Assembly (NCBI GenBank): GCA_910585195.1
Contig: CAJUCX010000006.1
Location: 1-47,868, forward strand
Length of the DNA: 47,868 nucleotides
Direction: 5' to 3'
Source: an uncultured Christensenellaceae bacterium
Lineage (GTDB): Bacteria > Bacillota > Clostridia > Christensenellales > CAG-314
Shown: piece by piece, positions 1-7,996 of the stretch
Numbering within the stretch: position 1 is the stretch's first letter
Layout of the letters: each line of letters begins with the position of its first letter
Program-made: the position numbers and the translations under genes
The notes under the pieces: generated by a model
Seen by the model: the letters and a program-made list of their open reading frames with translations, nothing else
Told to the model about the DNA's origin: nothing
Database searches by the model: none

Positions 1-2
1 GT

Positions 3-935
3 TATCCTATGGGTATGCCTATGGCCGGGGGTTATCCTGCTCCGTATCCTTACGCTCCTTATCCGCCTTATCCGTATCCGCCATATGACCCGTATTATGA
101 CGAGTATGACAATTATGAAGATTATTACGACTCGACTCCGCAACCTAAAAAACCGCAGGTTATTCAAATTCAGGCTCCGCAACAGCCTGCGCCGACGGTT
201 CAACAGCAACCTGTGGTTCAGCCTGTCGCTCAACCTGTTCAGCAGATAGTTCCTGCTCAAACGCAGCCTGCAAAACAAGTGGCCGAGCAGACTTACGACC
301 CTGTTATGGAAGAACGCTTGCGCGCGACCGAAGAGCGTTTGAGAGCGGTGGAAGAGCGTTCCGCTCGCGAAACCGAAGAACGCGCTCGTCAGGCGGAAGA
401 GAGGGCAATTCGTTCAGCAGAAGAGCGTTCCAGATTGTCTGAAGATTATGCGCAACGCACCTTCTATCAATCTATGCTCAACAACCAGCAGGCGCAAACT
501 TACGTTCAACCAACTATGCCGTTTGGTATGCAAAACAGCGGTATGTCTATCGATATGATTGGCGCAGTGGCTTCCGCCGTTGCACAAAACATCGCAAGCA
601 AACAAAATGCGTCTGCAAACGTTCACAACGTAGAAGTGCCTAAAATTGCAGATACTCACGCCGAGGCGATAAAGAAAGACGACGCAATCAAAATTCCCGG
701 CTTGAATATTTCGGAGTTGTCAAATCTTCACCCTAATGCAATTTTGACTACAACTACGACCACTACGGTTGATACGACCGGCGGAAAAGCCAAGGCAGAG
801 GACGTTAAAGAAAGCGATGCTACAGAACAAAAAACGCCGTTAGAGAGATTTACCGACAATGCCGACGGCAGCCTTGACGGAAGTTATTTCGGTATGGATA
901 ACTATTTCTACGACAAAAACGACGGCGACAATTAA
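3..935 (+). CDS. Pro/Tyr/Gln-rich coiled-coil protein, 5' truncated by the window edge
   Basis: The reading frame is open from the first full codon (position 3), so the true start lies upstream; the ATG at 9 sits inside the low-complexity region. The visible protein has a Pro/Tyr/Gly-rich N-terminal part (YPYAPYPPYPYPP-like), an acidic Tyr/Asp patch, a Gln/Pro/Val-rich linker, and a regular heptad-like stretch of repeated EERLRA/EERAR units (about residues 100-150). The C-terminal half is Asn/Asp/Thr-rich and contains a run of threonines. No signal peptide, membrane segment or catalytic motif is seen. I do not recognise the family. The composition fits a scaffold or assembly protein, but that is inference. 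A strong terminator follows at once. Confidence 0.7.
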   Translation, partial: YPMGMPMAGGYPAPYPYAPYPPYPYPPYDPYYDEYDNYEDYYDSTPQPKKPQVIQIQAPQQPAPTVQQQPVVQPVAQPVQQIVPAQTQPAKQVAEQTYDPVMEERLRATEERLRAVEERSARETEERARQAEERAIRSAEERSRLSEDYAQRTFYQSMLNNQQAQTYVQPTMPFGMQNSGMSIDMIGAVASAVAQNIASKQNASANVHNVEVPKIADTHAEAIKKDDAIKIPGLNISELSNLHPNAILTTTTTTTVDTTGGKAKAEDVKESDATEQKTPLERFTDNADGSLDGSYFGMDNYFYDKNDGDN

Positions 936-942
936 ACAAATT

Positions 943-975
943 AAAAAGCACGGTTAAGCCGTGCTTTTTGTTTTT
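943..975 (+). terminator. Intrinsic terminator after the first gene
   Basis: The stem AAAAAGCACGG (943-953) pairs with CCGTGCTTTTT (959-969) around a 5-nt loop and is followed by more T. It lies 8 nt after the stop codon, as expected for a Rho-independent terminator. Confidence 0.9.
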
Positions 976-1143
976 GCGGAGAGAAAGCAATAGTTAAATA
1001 TTATATTTTTAGTATAAAAAAGCGAACAAAAGATATATTGCGGCATTTTGGATAAACACAGCATTACTTTTGCTTTTCAATATTTACTTTTATATATTTG
1101 ATGTTTAAGTTATTTTGTTTGACTGAATAAATTTTATTACTAT

Positions 1144-1171
1144 TGCAAATTAAACTAAAAAATTATATAAT
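1144..1171 (+). promoter_or_regulatory. Predicted sigma-A-type promoter of comEC
   Basis: TTGCAA (1144-1149), a 16-bp spacer and a perfect TATAAT (1166-1171). The predicted start is near 1178, giving a leader of about 17 nt that contains the AAAGGA SD. The rest of the 976-1194 gap is AT-rich, and I see no other element in it. Confidence 0.6.
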
Positions 1172-1194
1172 TTTCATATGCAAAGGATGAAACA

Positions 1195-3261
1195 ATGAGG
1201 AGACCCGCTCTCGTTATTGCGTTGGGTTTGGCGGTCGGCATAGGTCTTGGCAGTTTGGGACGCGGAATTTCGCTTGCAGTGTTTTTGCCGCTTAATTTTT
1301 GCACTTTGTTTTTTTGCGTATTCAAAAGTAAATATAAAAAATATCTCCTCGTACTGACGGCTTGCGTGCTGTCGGGTTTTTTGCTGTTCAACGTCAATTT
1401 GCAGGCTTACCATGCGGAAGATTTGTGCAATAGCCGAGTTGAGGTTGTAGGCACCGTTACCGACGTGCAAAACGTGTTGCGCGACTGTTTTGTCGACGGC
1501 AAAAAAGTTGACGGCAAAATCGAAATAAGCGTTCCGTATGAAGTCAAAAACAACGCCGCATTGACCGTCGGCAGCAAAATTAAGTTTACTTGCAAACTCG
1601 GCGACGCGATAGTGGACAAAGACGGTATAAATACGCTTCAATACAAAAAAGATATTCGATATTATCCGACGGAAATTTTGTCGCGCGTAGAGTTGATTGA
1701 AAACACTTCTCCGACAGTCGGCGAAAGCATAAGACTTTACGTTAAAGATATGCTTTACACTTATTTGGACGATACAAACGCAGGTATTGCATACGCAATG
1801 CTTGTTGGCGACAAAAGCAGCGTTGCCGATGATGAAACGACAATATTCCGCAATGCAGGCATTGCTCACGTCTTTGCGGTAAGCGGATTGCACGTCGGCT
1901 TTCTCGTTATGGCGGTAAGTTTGATTTTCGGCAAACGCAAAAAACTGTGCTTTGCCGTAACTATGCTTGCGGTGTTCTTTTATGCTTATCTTTGCGATTT
2001 TTCACCTAGTATAATCCGCGCAATGCTTATGACGGGCATCTTGCTTTTTGTAAGGGCGCTTGGCAGAGAACCCGATTTTTTATCGTCGGTTTCAGTTGCT
2101 GCAGCGGTCATTATGCTTATAAAACCGTTTTATTTGTTTGACGCAGGTTTTCAGATGTCGGTTGGTGCAATGCTTGGTATATGTTTCATTACCAAACCGC
2201 TGGATAGACTTGTGCGCAAAAAACATTCCATAGTCAAAAAAGCCGTTTCCGCATTAGGAATAAGTTTGGGAGCAACGCTGGGCACTGCCGTATGGCAAAT
2301 TCAATATTTCGGCAGTGTTTCTCTTGTAGGCATTTTGTTTAACGTAATTGCAATTCCCGTTATTTCTCTCGTGTTTACTGTTATGCTTTGCTGTTTAATT
2401 ATTCCGCCGCTGTTTTGGTTGTTTTCTGCAATAAATTGGCTTTTCAACGCAATTATTTTCGTCGCATCTTATTTTGCGCAAGTACCTTTGTTGGTTATGC
2501 CGCCATTGGGTTTCGGCATAGTTCTTTTTTACTTGTTGCTTTATGCCGTCAGCGGTCATTTTCTTTTATCGTTAAAAAAGCAAACCCCTTTGATAATAGC
2601 AAGCGTGCTAATGATTGTTTGCACTGTCTTTTATACAAGTTTGCCGGATTACAGCGACAGAATAGATTTTTATGAAACAGACGGCGTTACATTTTGCGTA
2701 ACTGCAAGCGTAGGCGAAAGATTTATTTTTACAGATTTGTCGACTTGGCAGGATTATCTGACGGTAAAAAGTTTGGCAGAAGAAGAAACGATGCTGTATA
2801 TAGTGGATTATGAAAAATTAAATTTAAGTTTGGCTTTGCGCCTGTCTGACGAAACCAACCTTAAATTAAAGGTGTTAAGCAAAATAGTCAACGACGGCAA
2901 ATATTATACTTTGCGCGGCAAAAATATAGAAATAGAAAGAATAAGAAACGAAAATGGAGCAATAGAAGTTGCCGTAACAGAGCACATCGACAAAACGGTT
3001 GCAATTACCGTTGCGCTGAAAGATATGACTTTTACATATATACCGACACTGACGGAATATCAACTCGATTTGGTGTTTGACAATCTTCCGCAAAGCGATG
3101 CGTATTTTTGCGAGAGCGATTTTTTGCAAGTAAAAGAAAGATACGGCGACAGTTTGGTTTTTTCCTCGGTTTATCAAAACTATGACGATATTTATTCTAC
3201 GGCTTTTATCGGTAACTTTACATTACGCATTTTTAGTGATAAAATGCTATTTGTAGAATAA
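1195..3261 (+). CDS. comEC: ComEC/Rec2-family DNA-uptake channel protein with a degenerate C-terminal domain
   Basis: This is a polytopic membrane protein of 688 residues. It has an N-terminal pair of hydrophobic segments, an extracellular OB-like region (about 75-185), and the ComEC/Rec2 competence core with the signature AVSGLHVG at 228-235 followed by many membrane segments to about residue 485. In the family it carries incoming single-stranded DNA across the membrane during transformation. The roughly 200-residue tail should be a metallo-beta-lactamase-fold domain, but no HxHxDH-type metal motif is present; it looks like a shortened, metal-free remnant. The start follows AAAGGA with good spacing. 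holA begins 2 nt after the stop, the usual comEC-holA pairing. Confidence 0.88.
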   Translation: MRRPALVIALGLAVGIGLGSLGRGISLAVFLPLNFCTLFFCVFKSKYKKYLLVLTACVLSGFLLFNVNLQAYHAEDLCNSRVEVVGTVTDVQNVLRDCFVDGKKVDGKIEISVPYEVKNNAALTVGSKIKFTCKLGDAIVDKDGINTLQYKKDIRYYPTEILSRVELIENTSPTVGESIRLYVKDMLYTYLDDTNAGIAYAMLVGDKSSVADDETTIFRNAGIAHVFAVSGLHVGFLVMAVSLIFGKRKKLCFAVTMLAVFFYAYLCDFSPSIIRAMLMTGILLFVRALGREPDFLSSVSVAAAVIMLIKPFYLFDAGFQMSVGAMLGICFITKPLDRLVRKKHSIVKKAVSALGISLGATLGTAVWQIQYFGSVSLVGILFNVIAIPVISLVFTVMLCCLIIPPLFWLFSAINWLFNAIIFVASYFAQVPLLVMPPLGFGIVLFYLLLYAVSGHFLLSLKKQTPLIIASVLMIVCTVFYTSLPDYSDRIDFYETDGVTFCVTASVGERFIFTDLSTWQDYLTVKSLAEEETMLYIVDYEKLNLSLALRLSDETNLKLKVLSKIVNDGKYYTLRGKNIEIERIRNENGAIEVAVTEHIDKTVAITVALKDMTFTYIPTLTEYQLDLVFDNLPQSDAYFCESDFLQVKERYGDSLVFSSVYQNYDDIYSTAFIGNFTLRIFSDKMLFVE

Positions 3262-3262
3262 T

Positions 3263-4225
3263 ATGCAACTAAAATTTTTAAGTCTTAAAGGACAAGTCAA
3301 TCAACTTTCCAACATAATAGTAGTACACGGTGAAGACGATTATCTGCGCGATAGGGCTGTCGAGCAAATAAAATCTTCGCTTGACGTGCAGTTTCCGGAA
3401 CTCAACGTTTCCGTATTGTCAAACGCCGTTATCGATGACGTTGTAAATTCCTGCATAGTGCTGCCGTTTATGTCGGGCACAAGATTTGTCGTCGTAAAAA
3501 ATTATTCCGCACCGGAGGGACACGAGCAGAAAGAGAGAGAAAAGTTTTTGAGTTATGCCAAAAACCCGCTGAATTCTACTGTATTGATATTTTCTGTAAA
3601 TAAACTGTCAAGCGTGCTTAACGACGTTGCGTCGGTCGACTACGTAGAGTGCAACAAACTCGACCGCAATTCAATAGAAAAATGGATTATTGCCTATTGC
3701 AGAAAGTGCAAAAAAAACATTTCGCCTTATAATGCAAGACTTATTGCGGAGTATTGCCTCGACGATATGACGCGTATAAATACGGAAGTTCAGAAGATAT
3801 GTTTTTACAGCGACGAAGAAATTACAAAAGACGACGTCGACTTGATGATAGAAAAAGACAGCGATATAAAACTTTATGAATTTGCAAACGAAATTGCAAA
3901 TAAAAACGCAGACAGGGCTTTTCAGTTGGCAAACAGTCTGCTGACGAAGGGCACTAAAATAACGACGCTTGTTTCGTCGGTATACAATACTTTCCGCCGT
4001 ATGTTTTATTCTTTGGTGTCGGGTATGGGGCAAAACGAAATGGCGTCGTATCTTGGCGTAAAGCCTTTTGCGGTTACCAAAGCGAGAGAAGTTGCAGAGA
4101 GATTTTCGCAAGTTAAGTTAAAGAAGGCTTTGGAAATCTGCGCCAAAGCAGATGAAAACCTGAAGAAGAATATGGACAATAACGCAGTTGTAAATTTTAT
4201 GATTTTAAGCCTTATAAGTTTGTGA
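3263..4225 (+). CDS. holA: DNA polymerase III subunit delta
   Basis: The 320-residue protein resembles HolA from the N-terminal IIVVHGEDDYLRDRAVEQI onward. The delta subunit is the clamp-loader wrench that opens the beta sliding clamp. The length is close to the family norm (about 340). The ATG lies 1 nt after the comEC stop and has no good SD, so translation is probably coupled to comEC. No usable alternative start occurs before the conserved GEDDYL region. rpsT, the common next gene, is absent here. Confidence 0.88.
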   Translation: MQLKFLSLKGQVNQLSNIIVVHGEDDYLRDRAVEQIKSSLDVQFPELNVSVLSNAVIDDVVNSCIVLPFMSGTRFVVVKNYSAPEGHEQKEREKFLSYAKNPLNSTVLIFSVNKLSSVLNDVASVDYVECNKLDRNSIEKWIIAYCRKCKKNISPYNARLIAEYCLDDMTRINTEVQKICFYSDEEITKDDVDLMIEKDSDIKLYEFANEIANKNADRAFQLANSLLTKGTKITTLVSSVYNTFRRMFYSLVSGMGQNEMASYLGVKPFAVTKAREVAERFSQVKLKKALEICAKADENLKKNMDNNAVVNFMILSLISL

Positions 4226-4269
4226 TTGTAAAATAAAATTTGTCAAACGATGCGGTTGGTTTATAAAAC

Positions 4270-4334
4270 TTTGTAATTTTTTTACAAAATTGAAACGGCG
4301 TTTAAGTCGGTTGAGTTTGCGTTGCCGACTTAAA
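4270..4334 (+). promoter_or_regulatory. Two consecutive hairpins after holA
   Basis: TTTGTAA (4270-4276) and TTACAAA (4282-4288) form a short AT-rich hairpin. TTTAAGTCGG (4301-4310) and CCGACTTAAA (4325-4334) form a perfect 10-bp stem with a 14-nt loop. Neither is followed by a clear T-run, so terminator function is uncertain. The second stem's 3' arm overlaps the -35 of the next promoter and could instead be an operator. Confidence 0.4.
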
Positions 4335-4350
4335 GTCAAAATAATATAAA
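4322..4350 (+). promoter_or_regulatory. Predicted promoter for the 4403-10104 gene run
   Basis: TTGCCG (4322-4327), a 17-bp spacer and TATAAA (4345-4350). It overlaps the right arm of the 10-bp inverted repeat at 4301-4334. Confidence 0.5.
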
Positions 4351-4402
4351 ACGCAAAAAGCAGATATTTTATATTTGAAAATTTCTGAAAAGGAGGATGT
4401 TT

Positions 4403-4924
4403 ATGCTTGATTTGTTGCGTAAAAATTACGGCTTGACGCTGTGGCTTACCAGAGCAATACTGGGTCTGTCGGTCATACTCGGGCATTGGTTTTTTATAGA
4501 CTCGTTTTTTGCCGCAATGTCGTCGGCAGGCATAATCGTACCGAGGGCGTGGTACGTTTACCTTTTGTATGCTTTTATATCGGTAATAGTTATAGAACTT
4601 ATTTCAAGAGTGTTTATAAAATGCGCATTCAATTTGGCAAAAATTTACGTCATTCCTTTCAGTGAATTTATAATTTTGTTTATCGCGGCGGTTGCGGCAA
4701 TAAACTTTATTTCGGGACTGATAAAACTGCTTTATCTGCTTACGCCTGCAATGTTTGTGTTCGGCGAAGCGTTAATAACGTTTGTCATATCAGCAGGTGT
4801 GTTTTTCGGTTTGTTTTTGATTGTCAAAAAGTTTTATCTAAACGATAAAAACGCACCGTATATATTCAAAATTTCGGTATGGATATTTTTGGGTTTAAGC
4901 GTGATAAACGCCTTTATCTTTTGA
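4403..4924 (+). CDS. Predicted multi-pass membrane protein of unknown function
   Basis: This 173-residue protein is almost entirely hydrophobic, with about five membrane segments (roughly 14-38, 47-68, 85-105, 112-140 and 155-173) and short charged loops. No catalytic motif is seen and I do not recognise a family. ATG 4403 is chosen because AAAGGAGG (4388-4396) gives 6-nt spacing to it; the ATG at 4397 directly abuts the SD and would be too close. It heads a tightly packed run ending with rluD, and the next gene's SD overlaps its stop codon. Confidence 0.75.
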   Translation: MLDLLRKNYGLTLWLTRAILGLSVILGHWFFIDSFFAAMSSAGIIVPRAWYVYLLYAFISVIVIELISRVFIKCAFNLAKIYVIPFSEFIILFIAAVAAINFISGLIKLLYLLTPAMFVFGEALITFVISAGVFFGLFLIVKKFYLNDKNAPYIFKISVWIFLGLSVINAFIF

Positions 4925-4932
4925 GGTGAATT

Positions 4933-6156
4933 ATGAAGAAATTTCTTTCTTGTTTGATTTTGATTTTTTCCTTCATAGTTTGCTCGTCTGTCGGTGTTTT
5001 TGCAACGGCTGTTCCTGAGCAGCCGGACAACTACAACGACTATGAAGTTTACAGTATGCTGGAAGAATTTATAACGGCAAATCCGTCAAGAACAGGCGGC
5101 ACCGTCGGAGAAAACGAAGCGGCAGGCTGGCTTTGCGATAAACTCGAAGAGATGGGTTACAATAAAGAAAGCGGTCAACTCGAAACGCAGGAAATTACAG
5201 ATTATTTTTATACAGGCAATTCCAATGAAAAATCTTTCAACGTAATTGCAACCAAAAAATCGTCGGCAACCGACGCAAAAACCGTTGTTGTAGGCGCGCA
5301 TTACGACAATGCGACGGGTTTTGCAGGCGGACAGGGCGCGGCGGACAACGGCGGAGGCGTTGCCGTGTTGCTAACGCTTGCAAAAAAACTTGTAAATGCG
5401 GATTTGCCTTACGACGTTAAATTTACGTTTTTCGGGGCGGAAGAATACGGAATGCTCGGTTCGCAATATTTCGTGTCGCAAATGTCCGACGTGCAGCGCG
5501 ACCGTATTTTGCTTATGATAAATATAGATACGATTACTCACGGCGACAATTTGTACGTTTGGGGTGAAGATATCGATACACCGCAGGCAGATTATTTTGT
5601 AAACAAAAGCAACGGCAAAGTTATAAAAACTCCTGCAAACAAGCGTTCGATAATGCAAAACTTGTTGGGCTTTCGCCCTTATTACAACACGGCGCACGCA
5701 AGCGACAGCACGGCGTTTTTAAGTGAAGGCATACCTGTGGCATTTTTCTTTTCCGGCAATCTGTCGTCGGGGCAATTCGGCTACGTAGAAAACGACGGCA
5801 GAAACGACGTAATACATTCGCCAAACGATTCGCTGAATTATCTTAAAGAACAATTCGGTATGCATTTTATAGAAAATATGGAGTCGGTGTTAAATACGAT
5901 TTACGACGGTTTGACTGACACGGGTGCGTTTATAGGCGCGGTGGAAAATGCAAGAAGTTATATAATACCCGAATTTTGGCTTAACGGTCGTTATGCTTCG
6001 CTTTTTGTGGTGGGTTTTATTGCAATAATCGGCATTTTGGCTTATTTTTATTACGGAAAGTTGCGCAAGCGCGCTATACTTGGTACGCCCGACGTAAAAA
6101 GCGAAAAGATATTTATCAAACCCGACGATGACGACGTGTTTACTTACAGAGATTGA
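4933..6156 (+). CDS. M28-family zinc aminopeptidase, secreted and C-terminally membrane-anchored
   Basis: The 407-residue protein starts with a classical signal peptide (KK then a hydrophobic core to about residue 25). The M28 two-zinc site is complete: H123 (GAHYD), D138 (GAADNGGG), E170/E171 (GAEEYG), D199 (NIDT) and H295 (HSPNDS). A single membrane segment at about 356-374 is followed by a charged tail, which predicts an extracytoplasmic peptidase domain held at the membrane. The family removes N-terminal amino acids from peptides; the substrate here is unknown. It lies between a membrane protein and an ATP-grasp ligase with gaps of under 10 nt. The start has a GAGGTG SD. Confidence 0.87.
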   Translation: MKKFLSCLILIFSFIVCSSVGVFATAVPEQPDNYNDYEVYSMLEEFITANPSRTGGTVGENEAAGWLCDKLEEMGYNKESGQLETQEITDYFYTGNSNEKSFNVIATKKSSATDAKTVVVGAHYDNATGFAGGQGAADNGGGVAVLLTLAKKLVNADLPYDVKFTFFGAEEYGMLGSQYFVSQMSDVQRDRILLMINIDTITHGDNLYVWGEDIDTPQADYFVNKSNGKVIKTPANKRSIMQNLLGFRPYYNTAHASDSTAFLSEGIPVAFFFSGNLSSGQFGYVENDGRNDVIHSPNDSLNYLKEQFGMHFIENMESVLNTIYDGLTDTGAFIGAVENARSYIIPEFWLNGRYASLFVVGFIAIIGILAYFYYGKLRKRAILGTPDVKSEKIFIKPDDDDVFTYRD

Positions 6157-6159
6157 ATT

Positions 6160-7035
6160 ATGACGGGATGGTTTATCACAAGCGGTTATTTCCGCAATGA
6201 ATCGGTAGAATATACAGAAAGCGCTTTTAGGCTGGCATTTCAAAAATACGGCGTAGGGTTTGAGGCGTATAAGTCCAATGAGTTGCAATTTTATTTGGAC
6301 GGCGGAGAAGTCAAGCTTTTGCAAAATTATGAAAAACCCGATTTTGCAATCTTTTGGGACAAAGACGTCGTACTTGCAGGCGCGTTGGAAAAGTGGGGCG
6401 TAAAAGTCTTTAACAACAGCCGTGCGATAGAGTTGTGCGACGACAAAGTAAAGACGCTTAGCTTTCTCGCAGAGTGCGGAATAAATATGCCTAAGACGGT
6501 GTTTGCGCCGTTGGTATTCGGAAACAGAGAGGAGTCTGACGAAAAATTTTTGACGGGACTTATGCAAATATTAAGTTTCCCGATAGTGGTAAAAGAAGCA
6601 AGCGGTTCTTTCGGTTGGCAGGTATATCTTGCAAAAGACAAAGCCGAGTTGCTGTCGTTAAGACAAAAACTCGTGCACCAGCCGCATTTATATCAGCAGT
6701 TTGTAGAAGAAAGCGCAGGCAAAGACGCGCGCATAATAGTAATCGGCGGCAAAGCGGTTGCTTCGATAGTTAGGCAAAATGACAAAGACTTCCGCGCTAA
6801 CGTGGAACTCGGCGCAAAGGTAAGTTACCGAAAAGCGGAGCAAAGTTTTTTTGCAATGGCGGAGAAAGTCTGCAAATTGCTTGATTTAGACTACGCCGGC
6901 ATAGACTTGTTGTTCGGCAAAGACGGACCGTTGCTTTGCGAAGTAAATTCCAACGCATATTTTAAGGGCTTCGAAAGTTGTTGCGGTATTAAAGTTGCGG
7001 AAATTTATTTGGACTTTGCTTTGAGCAAGTTGTAA
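6160..7035 (+). CDS. RimK-like ATP-grasp ligase
   Basis: A 291-residue ATP-grasp protein. Visible parts are the pre-ATP-grasp N-terminal domain, the nucleotide-binding lysine region (PIVVKEASGSFGWQVYL), and the C-terminal metal/ATP motif DYAGIDLLFGKDGPLLCEVNSNAYFKG, whose E-x-N-x-N residues typically bind Mg2+. The family (RimK/LysX type) joins an amino acid to a carboxyl group through an acyl-phosphate. Substrate and product cannot be read here. It starts 3 nt after the M28 peptidase gene with only a weak SD, suggesting translational coupling. Confidence 0.8.
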   Translation: MTGWFITSGYFRNESVEYTESAFRLAFQKYGVGFEAYKSNELQFYLDGGEVKLLQNYEKPDFAIFWDKDVVLAGALEKWGVKVFNNSRAIELCDDKVKTLSFLAECGINMPKTVFAPLVFGNREESDEKFLTGLMQILSFPIVVKEASGSFGWQVYLAKDKAELLSLRQKLVHQPHLYQQFVEESAGKDARIIVIGGKAVASIVRQNDKDFRANVELGAKVSYRKAEQSFFAMAEKVCKLLDLDYAGIDLLFGKDGPLLCEVNSNAYFKGFESCCGIKVAEIYLDFALSKL

Positions 7036-7046
7036 GAGGGTTGCAT

Positions 7047-7721
7047 ATGCAAAATGCAGAAATTGTTAAAAGAAAAATAGCCGCCGCAGCGGAAAAATCG
7101 GGACGGAAATTTGACAATATAACCGTTGTGTGCGCTACAAAAACAAGAGATATCGGCACCGTTGCAGACATTAAAAATTACGGCTTTTCCATTGCGGGCG
7201 AGAACCGTGTACAAGAGTTTTTGTCAAAATATAAACCAATCGACGGCATTTCGTGGCAGATTGTCGGGCAGTTGCAATCCAACAAAGTAAAATATATTGC
7301 CGACAAAGTGGATATGATTCAATCACTTGACAGGCTAAGTTTGGCAGACGAGATTGACAGGCAGTGCAAGGCAATCGGCAAGGTTATGGATTGTCTGGCG
7401 GAAGTAAACATCTCTGGCATAGACGGGCGCGGAGGGGTAAAGCCGTCCGACGCAATAGAATTTATAAACAGTCTTTCGGGGCATAAAAACCTAAAAATAA
7501 AAGGACTTATGACGGTATTGCCTATTTGTCAAGACTACAAAGAACTTGCTGCATACTGTAAAAAGATGAAAAAACTTTTTGACGACGCGAAAGAAAAATG
7601 CAACTGCGCCGATATGGTATACTTGTCAATGGGCATGTCGGACGACTTCGAGTGCGCAATAGAAAACGGCGCAAATATGATAAGACTTGGCAGAATTTTG
7701 TTTGGGGAGAGGAACTTATGA
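7047..7721 (+). CDS. yggS: YggS/YlmE-family PLP-binding homeostasis protein
   Basis: A 224-residue PROSC-type protein with a single alanine-racemase-like TIM barrel. K32 (VCATKTR) is the expected PLP Schiff-base lysine, and the family signatures GENRVQEF, WQIVGQLQSNKVK and GMSDDFECAIENGANMIRLG are all present. It buffers pyridoxal phosphate in the cytoplasm. ATG 7047 has AGAGGG six bases upstream; an in-frame TTG at 7041 is less likely. Its stop overlaps the sepF start as ATGA, matching the ylmE-ylmF (sepF) pair of Bacillus. Confidence 0.9.
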   Translation: MQNAEIVKRKIAAAAEKSGRKFDNITVVCATKTRDIGTVADIKNYGFSIAGENRVQEFLSKYKPIDGISWQIVGQLQSNKVKYIADKVDMIQSLDRLSLADEIDRQCKAIGKVMDCLAEVNISGIDGRGGVKPSDAIEFINSLSGHKNLKIKGLMTVLPICQDYKELAAYCKKMKKLFDDAKEKCNCADMVYLSMGMSDDFECAIENGANMIRLGRILFGERNL

Positions 7722-7996
7722 AAAAAGAAAAGAAAGAATCGGTACAAAAAATCGGCATTAAAAACGTTTATGTGTTTTATCCGTTAAACTTCGACGACGT
7801 GCAATATTCGATAGACGCGCTTGTAGACGGCACGCCGCTTATCGTGTCGTTCAGCAAGGTGGACGAAAAAAACACACAAAGGTTTTTGGACTTTTTAAGC
7901 GGAGCAATCTACGCCGTTCAGGGTAAGGTACTTCAACTTAACCAACGCGACTTTTTGTTTAGCCCTAGCAACGTAGAAGTAGTGTTTGACAGCTGA
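7718..7996 (+). CDS. sepF: Short SepF-type cell-division protein
   Basis: The 92 residues match the conserved SepF core (DUF552), including the typical LSGAIYA-x2-G and LFSPSNVEV blocks. SepF polymerises on FtsZ and ties the Z-ring to the membrane. This version is unusually short: the amphipathic N-terminal membrane helix and acidic linker of B. subtilis SepF (about 50-60 residues) are missing, replaced by MKKEKKESVQK. The start is fixed by GGGGAGAGG and by ATGA overlap with yggS. Upstream in-frame sequence does not resemble a SepF N-terminus. Confidence 0.83.
   Translation: MKKEKKESVQKIGIKNVYVFYPLNFDDVQYSIDALVDGTPLIVSFSKVDEKNTQRFLDFLSGAIYAVQGKVLQLNQRDFLFSPSNVEVVFDS

Noticed and set aside
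1174..1893. 239-codon minus-strand frame across the comEC start
   Set aside because: Overlaps a convincing comEC with promoter and SD; no independent support.
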